Source: Flavobacteriales bacterium
Lineage (GTDB): Bacteria > Bacteroidota > Bacteroidia > Flavobacteriales_D > Crocinitomicaceae
Assembly: GCA_018883325.1 (NCBI GenBank)
Contig: VEQH01000002.1
Location: 62,001 to 126,000, forward strand
Direction: 5' to 3'
DNA: 64,000 nucleotides
Of the stretch, positions 9,630 to 19,599 are shown piece by piece. Below the pieces are notes generated by a model. That model searched no databases, was not told the DNA's origin, and saw only the letters and a list, made by a program, of their open reading frames with translations. Each line of letters starts with the position of its first letter. Within the stretch, counting starts at the first letter, position 1. The position numbers and the translations under genes are program-made.

Positions 9630-12600
9630 TTAAATCTTGGATAATCTAATCAATTTTGTTGTTGAACCATCTTCAATTTTAAGTAAATAAATTCCTCTAC
9701 TTAAATTTGAAAAATCAACATTAAAGTCAAAAATACCTGATTCAATAACTTGATCTTTAATTACATACTGTACAATTTCACCATTCATACTGTAAAGCGA
9801 AACATTCAATTTTGAAGGTTCACTTGCAGATGGAATAAGTAAACTCACATTCGTGATTCCTTCTGTAGGATTTGGTGCAACAGAAATCAAAGCCAAGGAC
9901 TCATTTTCAGTATTTCGACAAACTTTATTGTTTGCTAGTAGCACATCAACATTACCTGAATTATCAGAAGCAAATCCTTCAACGCAAATGAAATTTGTTA
10001 AATCATCTTGTGTTGAATTGTAAGAAGATAATTTAGCATTAAACATATAAATCAAGTCTTGGCTTGGCTTAAGATTTCCTGTCCAAGTTTCTTGAATTGG
10101 GATTGAGTTTAATGTAGAAAGCTGAAAATCAATCTTATTTATTTCAATTGTCCCGATGTTTTCAAATTCAACACCAATTGTATTATATCCGTTTATTTCT
10201 TGAACAAAAATGGATTTCACCTCTAAATCAAAGGCTGGACGTTGAATTCCAAAAGATTTGGTGATTGTGTCTTTACATCCATTTTGATTCTCTACAAATA
10301 AGCTTACATCAATTATTGAATCTACCCATTCTACTGGATAAGTTTTAGCAAATTGATTCAATGGCGGATTATAAGTAACCAATTCTTCTCCAATTCCTAA
10401 ATCCCAAGTTGAGCTACTAGAGCCGATACTATTCTCATTGAATATAACAGGAACACCACCAACTATTACATTCGGAGAATAATTAAAATCTGCATTCAAT
10501 TCTGGGTAAACATCGATTAAAATTAAAGTGTCTGATGTACAATTTCTATCACTTGTTGAAGTCAAATTCAAATATTGAACGCCCGTTGTAGCAAATCGAT
10601 AAGAAGCAACCTTCGATGTAAATGGATATTGAAGATTTACTAACCAATCCGTTGATACAAGTGAACCTTCAGGAATTGTCGATAAATCCTCAAAAACTGT
10701 CAACGTATTTTTACAGCTAGGAGAAATGCTCCAATTTAAAACTGGGTTTGGATAAATTGTTATTGTATTAGTGGTTGTATCTGAACAACCATTATCACCA
10801 ACAACAACAAGTCCGACTGAGTAATCTCCATAATTTGCGTATCCTTTACCAGTTGTTGGATTCGTTGCACTCGTATTGTCTCCATACGTCCAAATATTAG
10901 ATACAATGGAATATCCACTTGGAATCGAACTCGTGTTCGTGAATTCAACAAAGGTATTTTCACACGTATTTTGTACACTGAAACTTGAAGTTGGTGCAGG
11001 TTGAACTAATACATTTTGAATTAAAGTATCCTTACATCCGTATTCATCCACTACTTTTAAATTAACTGAATATGTACCTGCCAAACCATACAAATGACTA
11101 GGATTCGCTAATTGACTTGTGTTTGAACTCGAGCTAGCCTGACCAAAATTCCAATTGTAGCTTTGTAGTTCTGATGTCGCAAGATTGATTGGTAAGAATT
11201 CAATATTTTGATACGGACAGTAATTTACAGTCGAAAAGTTAACGATTGGTTTTGGATGAATCGTAACATTAAAATTAGTAATTGAACGACAATTTGATGC
11301 TGCGATAACTTCTAGCGACACAGGAACAATCTGAGCTTGATTAAAAGAAATCTGACTGCTTGATCCAAGTAAAGGCGGATTATTACCAATTGTCCAATAG
11401 CTTGCAGCAATCGTACTTCCAACAACAGTGCTTGATTCTGAAAACTGAATTTCATCAAACTGGCAATTACTTGCAGGGAAATTGTAATTAATAACAGGCG
11501 CATTTCCTATGATTGTAACAAAAATTGAATCCTTATTGAAACAATTATTATTGTTTTGGACTTGCAAGATATAAAGTCCCGATGTATCCAATACTTGACT
11601 TGAATTAGTGTTTCCTGTGTTCCACAAATAATTGGTTATTGAATTACTAGTCTGCTGTAATTGAATAGAATTCCCTACACATAAATTTAGGTCATCACCC
11701 AATGAAACAGCAAATAAAGAACTATCAATTGCAATAGTTGCCAAATTTGAAATACGTTGACAGTTTCTATTATCAACAACTGAATAAGCCAAATTTTGAT
11801 TTTGATTTAACAGTCGTGTTGGATTTGTATTACCATCGCTCCAGCTAACAAAAGAATAACCTGTTGGCACAAAAGCGGTTTCAGAAATTAAATTATTAAA
11901 ACAAACAACTCGATTTTGAAGTTGAATACTATCATAAACGGGACGAATAACATTAATTGTATCACTAGAAATTCGACCAAAAATATCAGTTGTTCGAACC
12001 CAATAAGATCCAGGAGAATTTACTGCAATAGTTGGTGTTGTTGCACCAGTACTCCAAAAGTAATTAGTAAAATATCCTTTAGGTACAAGAGTTGTATCGC
12101 AGAAGCCATAATTGGACGCTATATCAGCACCTAATGAAACTGGTGGAGCGTATTTATCCATGAGGTATTTTTCAACTTGCTGTTGTTCAGTAGAACTTAA
12201 TACACGATTGAAATAAATAAATTCAGCAATATCTCCCAATAGAAAATTAGTTCCTCCTGTGATCCTTCTGCCTAGTTGTAATCCAGATACTCCTACCGTA
12301 CCTCCATTGCCTGTTACTCTTTGAATTCCATTCTCAAAAATTCTTGAATTTACTCCATTTAGAACTATAGAATTCAACATGATCGAATAAGGCTGAGTTT
12401 TTGAATAACTAAATGAGGCATTAGAACCAAAAAATAACTGCCCTGAACCCCAAACAAAAACATTACTATTTGTAGAAACAATTCCATCGAAAATCCCTGA
12501 AGAAACACTCGAATTTCTCCTATTATTGTGCAAGATAAAATAGGTGTTTTCCGCAGACAATGTCTGTGAAAAATCTGTTGCTAAAAAATCATTTGAACCA

Positions 12601-15600
12601 TCAAATCTTACCAAATTTTGATTATTCAAACTCACACCTCCATTTACTACTGAAGGTCTTGAAGATGTGGATGCTTGTGTTAAATGAAATCCATTCCCAC
12701 TTTGGTCATTCCATTGACTTACTGCTCCTGAAGTTTGAATTACACCACTGCCTGCATTAACCCATAGTTTTGCATCATTTTGAATACTAATTACATTGAA
12801 CTTTCCTATTGAACTATAAACTCCTTGTAAACAAGCATTATTCGTTTTTACACGCCAATAAGATGTACCTATTGTTAATGGTGTGTAGCTAACATTTGGT
12901 GTAGTTGTTGTAGCTGTAAAATCAATTGTTGAAAAATTTTGATCGGTAGAAACTTCTATTGTATAAAAGTAATTGTTTGCTACCGGATTCCAATCGAAAC
13001 TAATTGGTTGACTCACTAAAGTAGTGAAATCATTAGAAGGAGAAATCAAGGAACTAATTGAAGGAACCGTAAAAGAAGATTCAGTATTTACTTGTTGAAT
13101 CGAAGTGTCTCTGCATCCAAATTGATTTTCTACTATTAAGGCCACATCATATGAGCCTGAATTAAGAAATGTATTGGTTAGATTATTGGCGGTTGATACT
13201 TGTATGTTATCAATATTCCAAAACTGAGAACTTATTATACCTCCATTTAACGCAATTGTACTTGTATTAGTAAATGTTGCTGGTGTATTACTACATATAA
13301 GTGGAACAGTAAAACTTGCAATCGGTAAAGATTTTACTGAAACTGGGAAACTAACACTTGATGAACATCCATTATCACTTTGAACTAAAAGTGAACCAGT
13401 ATATTCACCAACTTGATTATAGGTAAATAATCCAGAATTTTGAGTTGATGTTTGACTATTACCAAAATTCCATAATATATTCGAAATGTTTGCTCCCGAA
13501 ACAGTACTTGATTCTGAATAACTTAATACACTTCCTAAACAAACTGTTGATGGAACTGTAAAAGCTATTATTGGTGAATTTCCTAAAATTGAAATGTTAA
13601 CAGTATCACGTTTTAAGCATCCATTTGTATTTGAAACTGTCAATATATAAGCACCAGATGTATCAACAACTTGAGTAGGATTCGTTAAGCCAGTATTCCA
13701 TGAATAAGAAGTAATAGCTGGACTTGATATGGCAAGTTGAATTGTATTTCCAATGCACAAACTCGTGTCATTTCCTAAACGAACTGACTGTAATGAATTA
13801 TCAATTGTAATTATTGCAGTATTTGAGGTTTTTATACAATTTTGGTTATCCTTAACTGTGTAAAAAATGGATTGTGCTTGTCCTTGTAATCTCGATGGAG
13901 TTAAAATACCATCACTCCATTGTACAAATTGATAATCTCCAACTGGAATTGTAGCTTGAATTGTCTGTGGATTATTATAACAAATCAATTGATTATTCAA
14001 TTCAACTTGAGAATAATGCGGACGCGTCAAAACTAAAGTATCTCTTGAAATTCGTCCAAAAATATCTGTTGCTTGAACCCAATATGTTCCTGGCTCATTG
14101 ATGGAAATACTTGATGTGGTTGCACTATTACTCCAAAGATAGCTTTCGAAATAAGCATTTGATGCTAACGTAATATCACAAAAACCATAAGTTGATGTTA
14201 TGTCTGGACCTAAATTAACAGGCTTCGTATATTTGTCCATTAAATACTTTTCAATTCCTGCTTGTTCAGTAGGTGAAAGACTTTTAGTGAAGACCATCAC
14301 TTCAGCAATATCTCCATTCAAAAAGTTAGCACCACTTCCTGCACCAAGCTGGTAATTGGCATTTGTAAAACCATTTATCGCAGTTGCAGTTGTTGTTGAA
14401 ATTTCAGAAATGCCATTAACTTTCAATAATGCCGAGGTTCCAAAAATCTTATTGTAGCCGAACAATCTAAAGTTATATCCTGTCGTTGGAAGTGTTGTGG
14501 TAGATCCTAATAATAAATTATTATTGTTTACTGCTCCTATTCTAGAAACACTTGCTCTTCGTGTCAACCACCATCCAGTTGTTCCTGAGCCACTTGATAG
14601 TAAGACTGCATTCGTTGAAGATTGATTGCCACCGCTTGAAATTGCAAAAATGGATAATGAATTTGAATTTAATCTTGGAATTATTCCACCATTTAATAAA
14701 TCATTCGTTCCATCGAATCGAACACTTGAAAGTCCATTTAAATTAGGATTTGAGGAAACAAATGTTGGTTGATTCGCTGCTGTTGATTGAGTCGCATGAA
14801 GATTATTTGAACTTTGATCTAACCATGAACTAACTGTTGATCCATTTAAGGTAATGCCTCTATCTGCTCTTAACCACAATCTTAAACTATCAGCAATAGT
14901 TATAGATTCTAATGTAAATACTTGACTAGTACCTCCTAGTAAGCATGGATTATTGGCTTTAACTCGCCAATAAATCGTTCCTGAATTATTTAAAGCTGTG
15001 GTTAAATTTGTTTGTGAGGTTGTCTGAGAAGATAAAATTGGTGTAAATGAATTACTAGAAGAAATTTGCAACTCATAAAAATAATTATCTGCTACGCTTG
15101 ACCAACTAAATGGAATTTGCTCTGTTGAAAGAACTGTTTTTGAATTGAACGGGTCGATTAAACTCGGTGCGCTTGGAATTGGATACGTGTTTATAACATT
15201 TTGCGTTTGTGTAATTGTGTCTCTACAGCCAAAACCATTTGTCACCACTAATTTCAAGTCATAAGTTCCTGTAGTTGGATGAGCATAAGTTAAGTTAGTA
15301 GTGTTGTTTGTTAAAACATCATTTACAAACCATTGATTACTTGAAATGGAACTTGACGGAGCTGTACTAGTATTTGTAAACAACCCATTTACATTGTCAC
15401 ATAATAAAGGTGAAGTATAACTTGCAATTGGTTTAGGGCTGATTGAATAGCTAAATGCTTGTGAACTTTGACAACCTCCAACTGAGATTACTGTTAATGT
15501 TCCATTGTAATTTCCAACAATATTATTGGAGAAAGTTCCAGAAGCAAGGTTTGAATTAGTGTTGTTGCCAAAACTCCAAATTCTAGTCCCTATCTCTTCA

Positions 15601-17054
15601 CCACTTTGAACAAAACTTGTTTCTGAAAAACTAGCACTTTCATTCTGGCAAATTTCTGAGGGAAAATTAAATTGAATTGTTGGTGATTGACCTTGAATGA
15701 CCACATTAATTGTATCCCGTTTTGAACATCCATTTGCATTTGTTACCAATAAATTATATTGGCCTGTTGTTATAATTGGAATGCTACTCGTGGTTGCGCT
15801 TGTACTCCATAAATAACTTACAATTGCTGGTGACGATTGAACAAGCTGAATACTATTACCTTGACATAAAGTGGTATCATTTCCTAATCTTACGTTTTGT
15901 AATGCATTATCAAAAGTAAAAGTTGCAATATTTGAGGTTCTTGAAAAATTAGCATTATCTTTTATAGTGTAACTTAATGAAACTGTTTGGTTAATATTTC
16001 TTGTTTGGGTTGTGATTCCATCACTCCATTGAACAAAAGTGTAATCTCCAGCTGGGATTGGTGCAGTTATTGAAGTATTTCCATTGTAGCAAATTGTTTG
16101 ATTCGAAAGTTGAACAGTTGCATAATCTGGTCTTGAAACATTAACAGTATCTCTAGAAACTCTTCCAAAAATATCGGTAGCTGAAAGAATATATTGACCT
16201 GGATTATTTACGTTTATTGTTGCTGTAGTTGCTCCAGTACTCCATGAATAAGCCGTGTAGTACCCTGGTGTTGACAAGGTAAGATCTTCAAAACCATAAA
16301 CATCATTTATATCAGCACCCAAATTAACTGGTGGTGCATATTTATCCATGAGGTATTTTTCGACTTGAGCTTGTTCAAACGTTGTAAGAGCTCTGTTATA
16401 AAAAATAACTTCAGCAACATCACCTTGTAAAAAATTTGTACCTCCACTTGTTCTTCGACCAATTTGAAAACCACTTATTGAACCAGTTCCTCCATTACCA
16501 GAAATTTTAAGAATTCCATTCTCAAAAATTGAAGAATTAGTACTATTGAAAACCAAAGTATTTGTAACAAAAGTAAATGGCTGAGTTTTAATATAACTTA
16601 TTGAAGATGAGGAAGATAAAAACAATCTACCTGAGCCATATAAAAAAGTATTCCTTTGAGGGTCAATAATTCCGTCAAATATTCCAGATGATGTTGTTCC
16701 TGTTCGATTGTTATTATACACTATAAAATAAGTGCTTGGTTGAGAAAATGATTGCGTAAAATCAACTTGCATAAAATCATTAACGCCATCGAAACGAACT
16801 ACAGGCTGATTATTCAATATTGAATTACTCGCAATCAAGTTAGGTCTATTTGCTACTGTTGTTTGTGTCAAATGAAAACCATTACCACTTTGATCATTCC
16901 ATTGACTTACTGCTCCACTTGTAACCTGCACACCAATACTTGCGTCAAGCCTTAGTTTCAGTCCGTCAGTTGGTATTTGAGCATTTAATTGTGAAAACAC
17001 AAAAAAAATAAATACAAAAAAAATAATCAACTTCAATCTGTTTAGAATAAGCAT
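9630..17054 (-). CDS. Giant T9SS-exported multidomain protein (LamG-like, PKD/Ig-like repeats, type-A sorting domain)
   Basis: The protein has 2474 residues and a signal peptide (FFVFIFFVFSQLNAQ). Three tandem units of about 700 residues start near residues 28, 718 and 1426. Each opens with a concanavalin/LamG-like jellyroll (WNDQSGNGFHLTQ ... EVIFYNRAL ... VEKYLMDKY). Ig-like segments with a recurrent ATDIFGRVSRDT motif and PKD-like domains with paired Cys (NGCSKRD) follow; the first two units end in a fibronectin-like segment (FYELQISS ... YWRVKAN). Further PKD domains follow the third unit. The last ~85 residues (VAPNPTEGITNVSLLI ... GIYLLKIEDG) are a T9SS type-A sorting domain, so it should cross the outer membrane by T9SS and be anchored or released. 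An adhesin or glycan-binding role is inferred. The next gene upstream (17219) lies 164 nt away on the same strand. Confidence 0.9.
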   Translation of the reverse strand: MLILNRLKLIIFFVFIFFVFSQLNAQIPTDGLKLRLDASIGVQVTSGAVSQWNDQSGNGFHLTQTTVANRPNLIASNSILNNQPVVRFDGVNDFMQVDFTQSFSQPSTYFIVYNNNRTGTTSSGIFDGIIDPQRNTFLYGSGRLFLSSSSSISYIKTQPFTFVTNTLVFNSTNSSIFENGILKISGNGGTGSISGFQIGRRTSGGTNFLQGDVAEVIFYNRALTTFEQAQVEKYLMDKYAPPVNLGADINDVYGFEDLTLSTPGYYTAYSWSTGATTATINVNNPGQYILSATDIFGRVSRDTVNVSRPDYATVQLSNQTICYNGNTSITAPIPAGDYTFVQWSDGITTQTRNINQTVSLSYTIKDNANFSRTSNIATFTFDNALQNVRLGNDTTLCQGNSIQLVQSSPAIVSYLWSTSATTSSIPIITTGQYNLLVTNANGCSKRDTINVVIQGQSPTIQFNFPSEICQNESASFSETSFVQSGEEIGTRIWSFGNNTNSNLASGTFSNNIVGNYNGTLTVISVGGCQSSQAFSYSISPKPIASYTSPLLCDNVNGLFTNTSTAPSSSISSNQWFVNDVLTNNTTNLTYAHPTTGTYDLKLVVTNGFGCRDTITQTQNVINTYPIPSAPSLIDPFNSKTVLSTEQIPFSWSSVADNYFYELQISSSNSFTPILSSQTTSQTNLTTALNNSGTIYWRVKANNPCLLGGTSQVFTLESITIADSLRLWLRADRGITLNGSTVSSWLDQSSNNLHATQSTAANQPTFVSSNPNLNGLSSVRFDGTNDLLNGGIIPRLNSNSLSIFAISSGGNQSSTNAVLLSSGSGTTGWWLTRRASVSRIGAVNNNNLLLGSTTTLPTTGYNFRLFGYNKIFGTSALLKVNGISEISTTTATAINGFTNANYQLGAGSGANFLNGDIAEVMVFTKSLSPTEQAGIEKYLMDKYTKPVNLGPDITSTYGFCDITLASNAYFESYLWSNSATTSSISINEPGTYWVQATDIFGRISRDTLVLTRPHYSQVELNNQLICYNNPQTIQATIPVGDYQFVQWSDGILTPSRLQGQAQSIFYTVKDNQNCIKTSNTAIITIDNSLQSVRLGNDTSLCIGNTIQLAISSPAITSYSWNTGLTNPTQVVDTSGAYILTVSNTNGCLKRDTVNISILGNSPIIAFTVPSTVCLGSVLSYSESSTVSGANISNILWNFGNSQTSTQNSGLFTYNQVGEYTGSLLVQSDNGCSSSVSFPVSVKSLPIASFTVPLICSNTPATFTNTSTIALNGGIISSQFWNIDNIQVSTANNLTNTFLNSGSYDVALIVENQFGCRDTSIQQVNTESSFTVPSISSLISPSNDFTTLVSQPISFDWNPVANNYFYTIEVSTDQNFSTIDFTATTTTPNVSYTPLTIGTSYWRVKTNNACLQGVYSSIGKFNVISIQNDAKLWVNAGSGVIQTSGAVSQWNDQSGNGFHLTQASTSSRPSVVNGGVSLNNQNLVRFDGSNDFLATDFSQTLSAENTYFILHNNRRNSSVSSGIFDGIVSTNSNVFVWGSGQLFFGSNASFSYSKTQPYSIMLNSIVLNGVNSRIFENGIQRVTGNGGTVGVSGLQLGRRITGGTNFLLGDIAEFIYFNRVLSSTEQQQVEKYLMDKYAPPVSLGADIASNYGFCDTTLVPKGYFTNYFWSTGATTPTIAVNSPGSYWVRTTDIFGRISSDTINVIRPVYDSIQLQNRVVCFNNLISETAFVPTGYSFVSWSDGNTNPTRLLNQNQNLAYSVVDNRNCQRISNLATIAIDSSLFAVSLGDDLNLCVGNSIQLQQTSNSITNYLWNTGNTNSSQVLDTSGLYILQVQNNNNCFNKDSIFVTIIGNAPVINYNFPASNCQFDEIQFSESSTVVGSTIAASYWTIGNNPPLLGSSSQISFNQAQIVPVSLEVIAASNCRSITNFNVTIHPKPIVNFSTVNYCPYQNIEFLPINLATSELQSYNWNFGQASSSSNTSQLANPSHLYGLAGTYSVNLKVVDEYGCKDTLIQNVLVQPAPTSSFSVQNTCENTFVEFTNTSSIPSGYSIVSNIWTYGDNTSATNPTTGKGYANYGDYSVGLVVVGDNGCSDTTTNTITIYPNPVLNWSISPSCKNTLTVFEDLSTIPEGSLVSTDWLVNLQYPFTSKVASYRFATTGVQYLNLTSTSDRNCTSDTLILIDVYPELNADFNYSPNVIVGGVPVIFNENSIGSSSSTWDLGIGEELVTYNPPLNQFAKTYPVEWVDSIIDVSLFVENQNGCKDTITKSFGIQRPAFDLEVKSIFVQEINGYNTIGVEFENIGTIEINKIDFQLSTLNSIPIQETWTGNLKPSQDLIYMFNAKLSSYNSTQDDLTNFICVEGFASDNSGNVDVLLANNKVCRNTENESLALISVAPNPTEGITNVSLLIPSASEPSKLNVSLYSMNGEIVQYVIKDQVIESGIFDFNVDFSNLSRGIYLLKIEDGSTTKLIRLSKI

Positions 17055-17078
17055 TTATTATATATTTCTAATAGTTTT

Positions 17079-17114
17079 GGTTAAGTTAAGGCAGATTAGG
17101 TTAAGTTAGGTTAA
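17079..17114. repeat. Direct repeats GGTTAAGTTA (period 20) upstream of the giant adhesin
   Basis: GGTTAAGTTA occurs at 17079-17088 and again at 17099-17108, followed by a partial GGTTAA. The 20-base period (two helical turns) puts both copies on one face of the DNA. They lie 25-60 nt upstream of the minus-strand start at 17054, a typical position for an operator. No protein-binding evidence is available. Confidence 0.4.
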
Positions 17115-17218
17115 TATTCGAAACTTAAAAAATTAATCTAATTTATTTATATTCTTTTAATAAAAGTATGGAAGTTCTGCAATTTTTAAATTAAATATTT
17201 ATCTTTTTACAATGGCTT

Positions 17219-18271
17219 TTACAATTTTAAATGCTTTATGTCCTCTTTAGCTTTATTGTAATCTTCATGTTTTCCAATATCAAGCCAATAACCATTTATT
17301 GGATATGTCACTAATCTTAACTTCTTTTCAATAACTATATTCATGAGGTCAGTGATATCAAAAAAACTATTGATAGGAATCAAATTTAATAATTCTGATT
17401 TCACTAAATAAATTCCTGCATTGGAATAATAGGTATATCTCGGTTTTTCTTTTAATGATTTTACAACATTATTTTTGTCAACTTCCATTACAGCATAAGG
17501 AATGTCTACGTGATATGAAGTTGCTGCAACAGCCATATCAGCGTCTGATTCTCTAAACATGCTATAAAAATCTTTAAAATCTATATTTGTAAGTAAATCG
17601 CTATTCATTATGAGAATTTCTCTATTCTTAAATTCTTTAACTAATAAAATAGATCCAATTGTACCTAAAGGTTTATCTTCCTTTAGGTATTCAATTTCAA
17701 TTCCTTTTTCGTGGCCATCACTAAAATAATTTTCAATTTGATCTGATAGATAATTAACGCTTATTTTAAAATTAGTTATTCCAACCTTTGTAAGTCTATC
17801 AATGTTATGTTCAATAATTGGTTTATTACCAACCTTTAACATTGGTTTTGGTGTGTTATCAGTTAATGGCTTTAATCTTATTCCCCTTCCTCCTGCCATT
17901 ATAACTGCATCAACTGGTAAAATTGTTGAAGTTTCACGAAAAACTACAATGTCAACAATTTTATTTTCTTTATTTAAAACTGGAATTATTTTGAGTTTTT
18001 TTTCTTTAAAACTTTCTAATTTTTCCAAATTATTTTCATTTTCATAAATGAAAGCTGGATTATTCTGTGTGAATTCAAGAATGGAATTTTCAAACGTATT
18101 TCCTTTAATAAATCCCCTTCTTAAATCTCCATCAGTTAAAGAACCTATTAATGTTTTATTTTCATCTACCACGAATAAAATAGCATCAGAAGCTAGATAA
18201 TTTAATTTTATTAATGCTTCTTTAATTGTTGCATCTTTTGAGATTAAATGTTTATTTACTTTCTCAATCAT
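17219..18271 (-). CDS. Sugar-1-phosphate nucleotidyltransferase with N-terminal CBS domain pair (PtmE/LegX-like)
   Basis: This 350-residue protein has a CBS pair at about 1-115 (LIGSLTDGDLRRGF is typical) and an NTP_transferase domain from about 122. The signature VIMAGGRGIRLKPLT ... PKPMLKVGNKPIIEH supplies the nucleotide- and metal-binding loop. This architecture matches the glucosamine-1-phosphate guanylyltransferase of legionaminic-acid pathways (PtmE/LegX) and related mannose-1-phosphate guanylyltransferase-like enzymes; sequence alone does not fix the sugar. It is the last gene of the polysaccharide locus and is separated from the next by ~400 nt holding a gene remnant. No other legionaminic gene was found in the window. 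Confidence 0.85.
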   Translation of the reverse strand: MIEKVNKHLISKDATIKEALIKLNYLASDAILFVVDENKTLIGSLTDGDLRRGFIKGNTFENSILEFTQNNPAFIYENENNLEKLESFKEKKLKIIPVLNKENKIVDIVVFRETSTILPVDAVIMAGGRGIRLKPLTDNTPKPMLKVGNKPIIEHNIDRLTKVGITNFKISVNYLSDQIENYFSDGHEKGIEIEYLKEDKPLGTIGSILLVKEFKNREILIMNSDLLTNIDFKDFYSMFRESDADMAVAATSYHVDIPYAVMEVDKNNVVKSLKEKPRYTYYSNAGIYLVKSELLNLIPINSFFDITDLMNIVIEKKLRLVTYPINGYWLDIGKHEDYNKAKEDIKHLKL

Positions 18272-18675
18272 TTGTTAAAACGTTTTTAATAAAGATTTTA
18301 GATTCTTCTTTGTTTTTTTCCTTTTTAATAAAATTAATGTAAAAGTTTCACCTTTCATTTTTTTTATAATTTGAAATTTAATATTAATTATTATCAATTT
18401 TTATTTCAAAATATTGATTAAATTTCAGTCAAATCCAATATATAATAAAGTTTCAATTCTACTTTATTGCTTTTTCGATGTCATAAAACGTCCTTATATT
18501 GGGGTCAATTAAAATAACTTCTTGGTTTGTTCCAAGAAATGAATCACACCTTCTTTAACAAAAAAATTGATAAGAAAATATCCAATACCCAATTTTCAAA
18601 CTTAATAATGAGATTTGTGAAAAATACATTTTAATTTTCAAATAGTTTAATAAAGTTCGTAGAAACAAAATTCTT
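18272..18675. other. Intergenic stretch with a gene remnant
   Basis: These 404 bases are very AT-rich. Apart from the short C-terminal-looking frame described separately, I see no intact gene, RNA or clear terminator. A second minus-strand frame directly upstream of the remnant (about 18555-18670) reads as a hydrophobic peptide (KMYFSQISLLSLKIGYWIFS) that stops where the other frame begins. That pattern fits a frameshifted, decaying gene. Confidence 0.4.
18459..18554 (-). pseudogene. C-terminal remnant of an unidentified protein
   Basis: The frame encodes 31 residues without a start codon: after a stop it reads RRCDSFLGTNQEVILIDPNI, then RTFYDIEKAIK and a TAG. The ordered, charged composition looks like the tail of a globular protein and not random AT-rich translation. 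I do not recognise the family. It lies between the nucleotidyltransferase and a glycosyltransferase-like gene in the polysaccharide locus, where gene decay is common. Confidence 0.4.
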
Positions 18676-19599
18676 TTAAATAATTTGTACAGATTCAACC
18701 TTTTTGAGTTGAGAAATTAGATTTATCTTATTAGTTTCATCTTTCCAAATCACTTTATTTATGAAACTTTTTTTATGACATACTAAATCTTCGTCAAATA
18801 AGATTGTAGAAGTAATTCCTATTAAAGTTAATTCATTAGTTACAATTAACTCTAAAGGAATACTTTTATCAAGTTGTAGAAATTCATTTAAACGATTATT
18901 TGAAATACTAAAGTTTGGGTGCTGTTTTACAAAAACTTTTTTGTTCATTGATTTTAGTTCTTCAATAATACTATCAGGAACTTCAAAAATACTATTTCCC
19001 TGATCTACAAAAATTATAGAATTTGAATCTAAATCAACTTTACTTAGAATCTTGTTTTGATTATTTTTAAAAATCTCATTTTTAATAACTGAGATGTAAT
19101 TATGCTTACTTGATTTGAATCTTGATTCTAATTTCTTTGGAGAAATACCAAAAAAAACCTGCTTATCATTTAATTTAAAAAGTGTTAGAGGTAATTTTGT
19201 TAAACTTTTGAGTAAAACTAAATCTTTTAAATATTTTAGATTATTCAGAACTCTCCATTTTCCAAGTTCTTCGTAAATGAAATCTTTATTATAAAAGTAT
19301 ATTTTGTTTTTTTTATCCAATAAATAAATCAAATAAAGTCCAAAAATGTCCCGGCTATAAAAACAAAACAATACTTCTTCATTTTTATATTTTTTTGCAA
19401 TTAATTTGACATTATCTAATTGCTTGATATAATCTTTTCTAGTTTCAGCCACAAATCGATCAAAGTAATCACATTTGATTTCATATTTTTCACAAAAATT
19501 TTTTATTGACACATTTGATGTTAAAACAAGAAGTTCTTCCGAATTAACTATTTTTAAAGCATGTACCAAACCTGCATAAGATGGAGCGTAAACTATCAT
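18676..19599 (-). CDS. Probable GT-B type glycosyltransferase (polysialyltransferase/GT52-like), tentative
   Basis: The protein has 307 residues. The start MIVYAPSYAGLVHALKIV and the C-terminal half with IIFVDQGNSIFE, a KKVFVKQHPN motif and a later ELTLIGITSTILFD segment are reminiscent of GT52 / polysialyltransferase-type GT-B enzymes. In those, a K-x-HP motif binds the nucleotide-sugar phosphate and a late G-x-x-S/T motif lies in the donor site. No membrane segment is seen. Its start overlaps the stop of the flippase gene by 4 nt, so it is co-translated within the locus. The assignment is by motif only and the sugar is unknown. Confidence 0.55.
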   Translation of the reverse strand: MIVYAPSYAGLVHALKIVNSEELLVLTSNVSIKNFCEKYEIKCDYFDRFVAETRKDYIKQLDNVKLIAKKYKNEEVLFCFYSRDIFGLYLIYLLDKKNKIYFYNKDFIYEELGKWRVLNNLKYLKDLVLLKSLTKLPLTLFKLNDKQVFFGISPKKLESRFKSSKHNYISVIKNEIFKNNQNKILSKVDLDSNSIIFVDQGNSIFEVPDSIIEELKSMNKKVFVKQHPNFSISNNRLNEFLQLDKSIPLELIVTNELTLIGITSTILFDEDLVCHKKSFINKVIWKDETNKINLISQLKKVESVQII

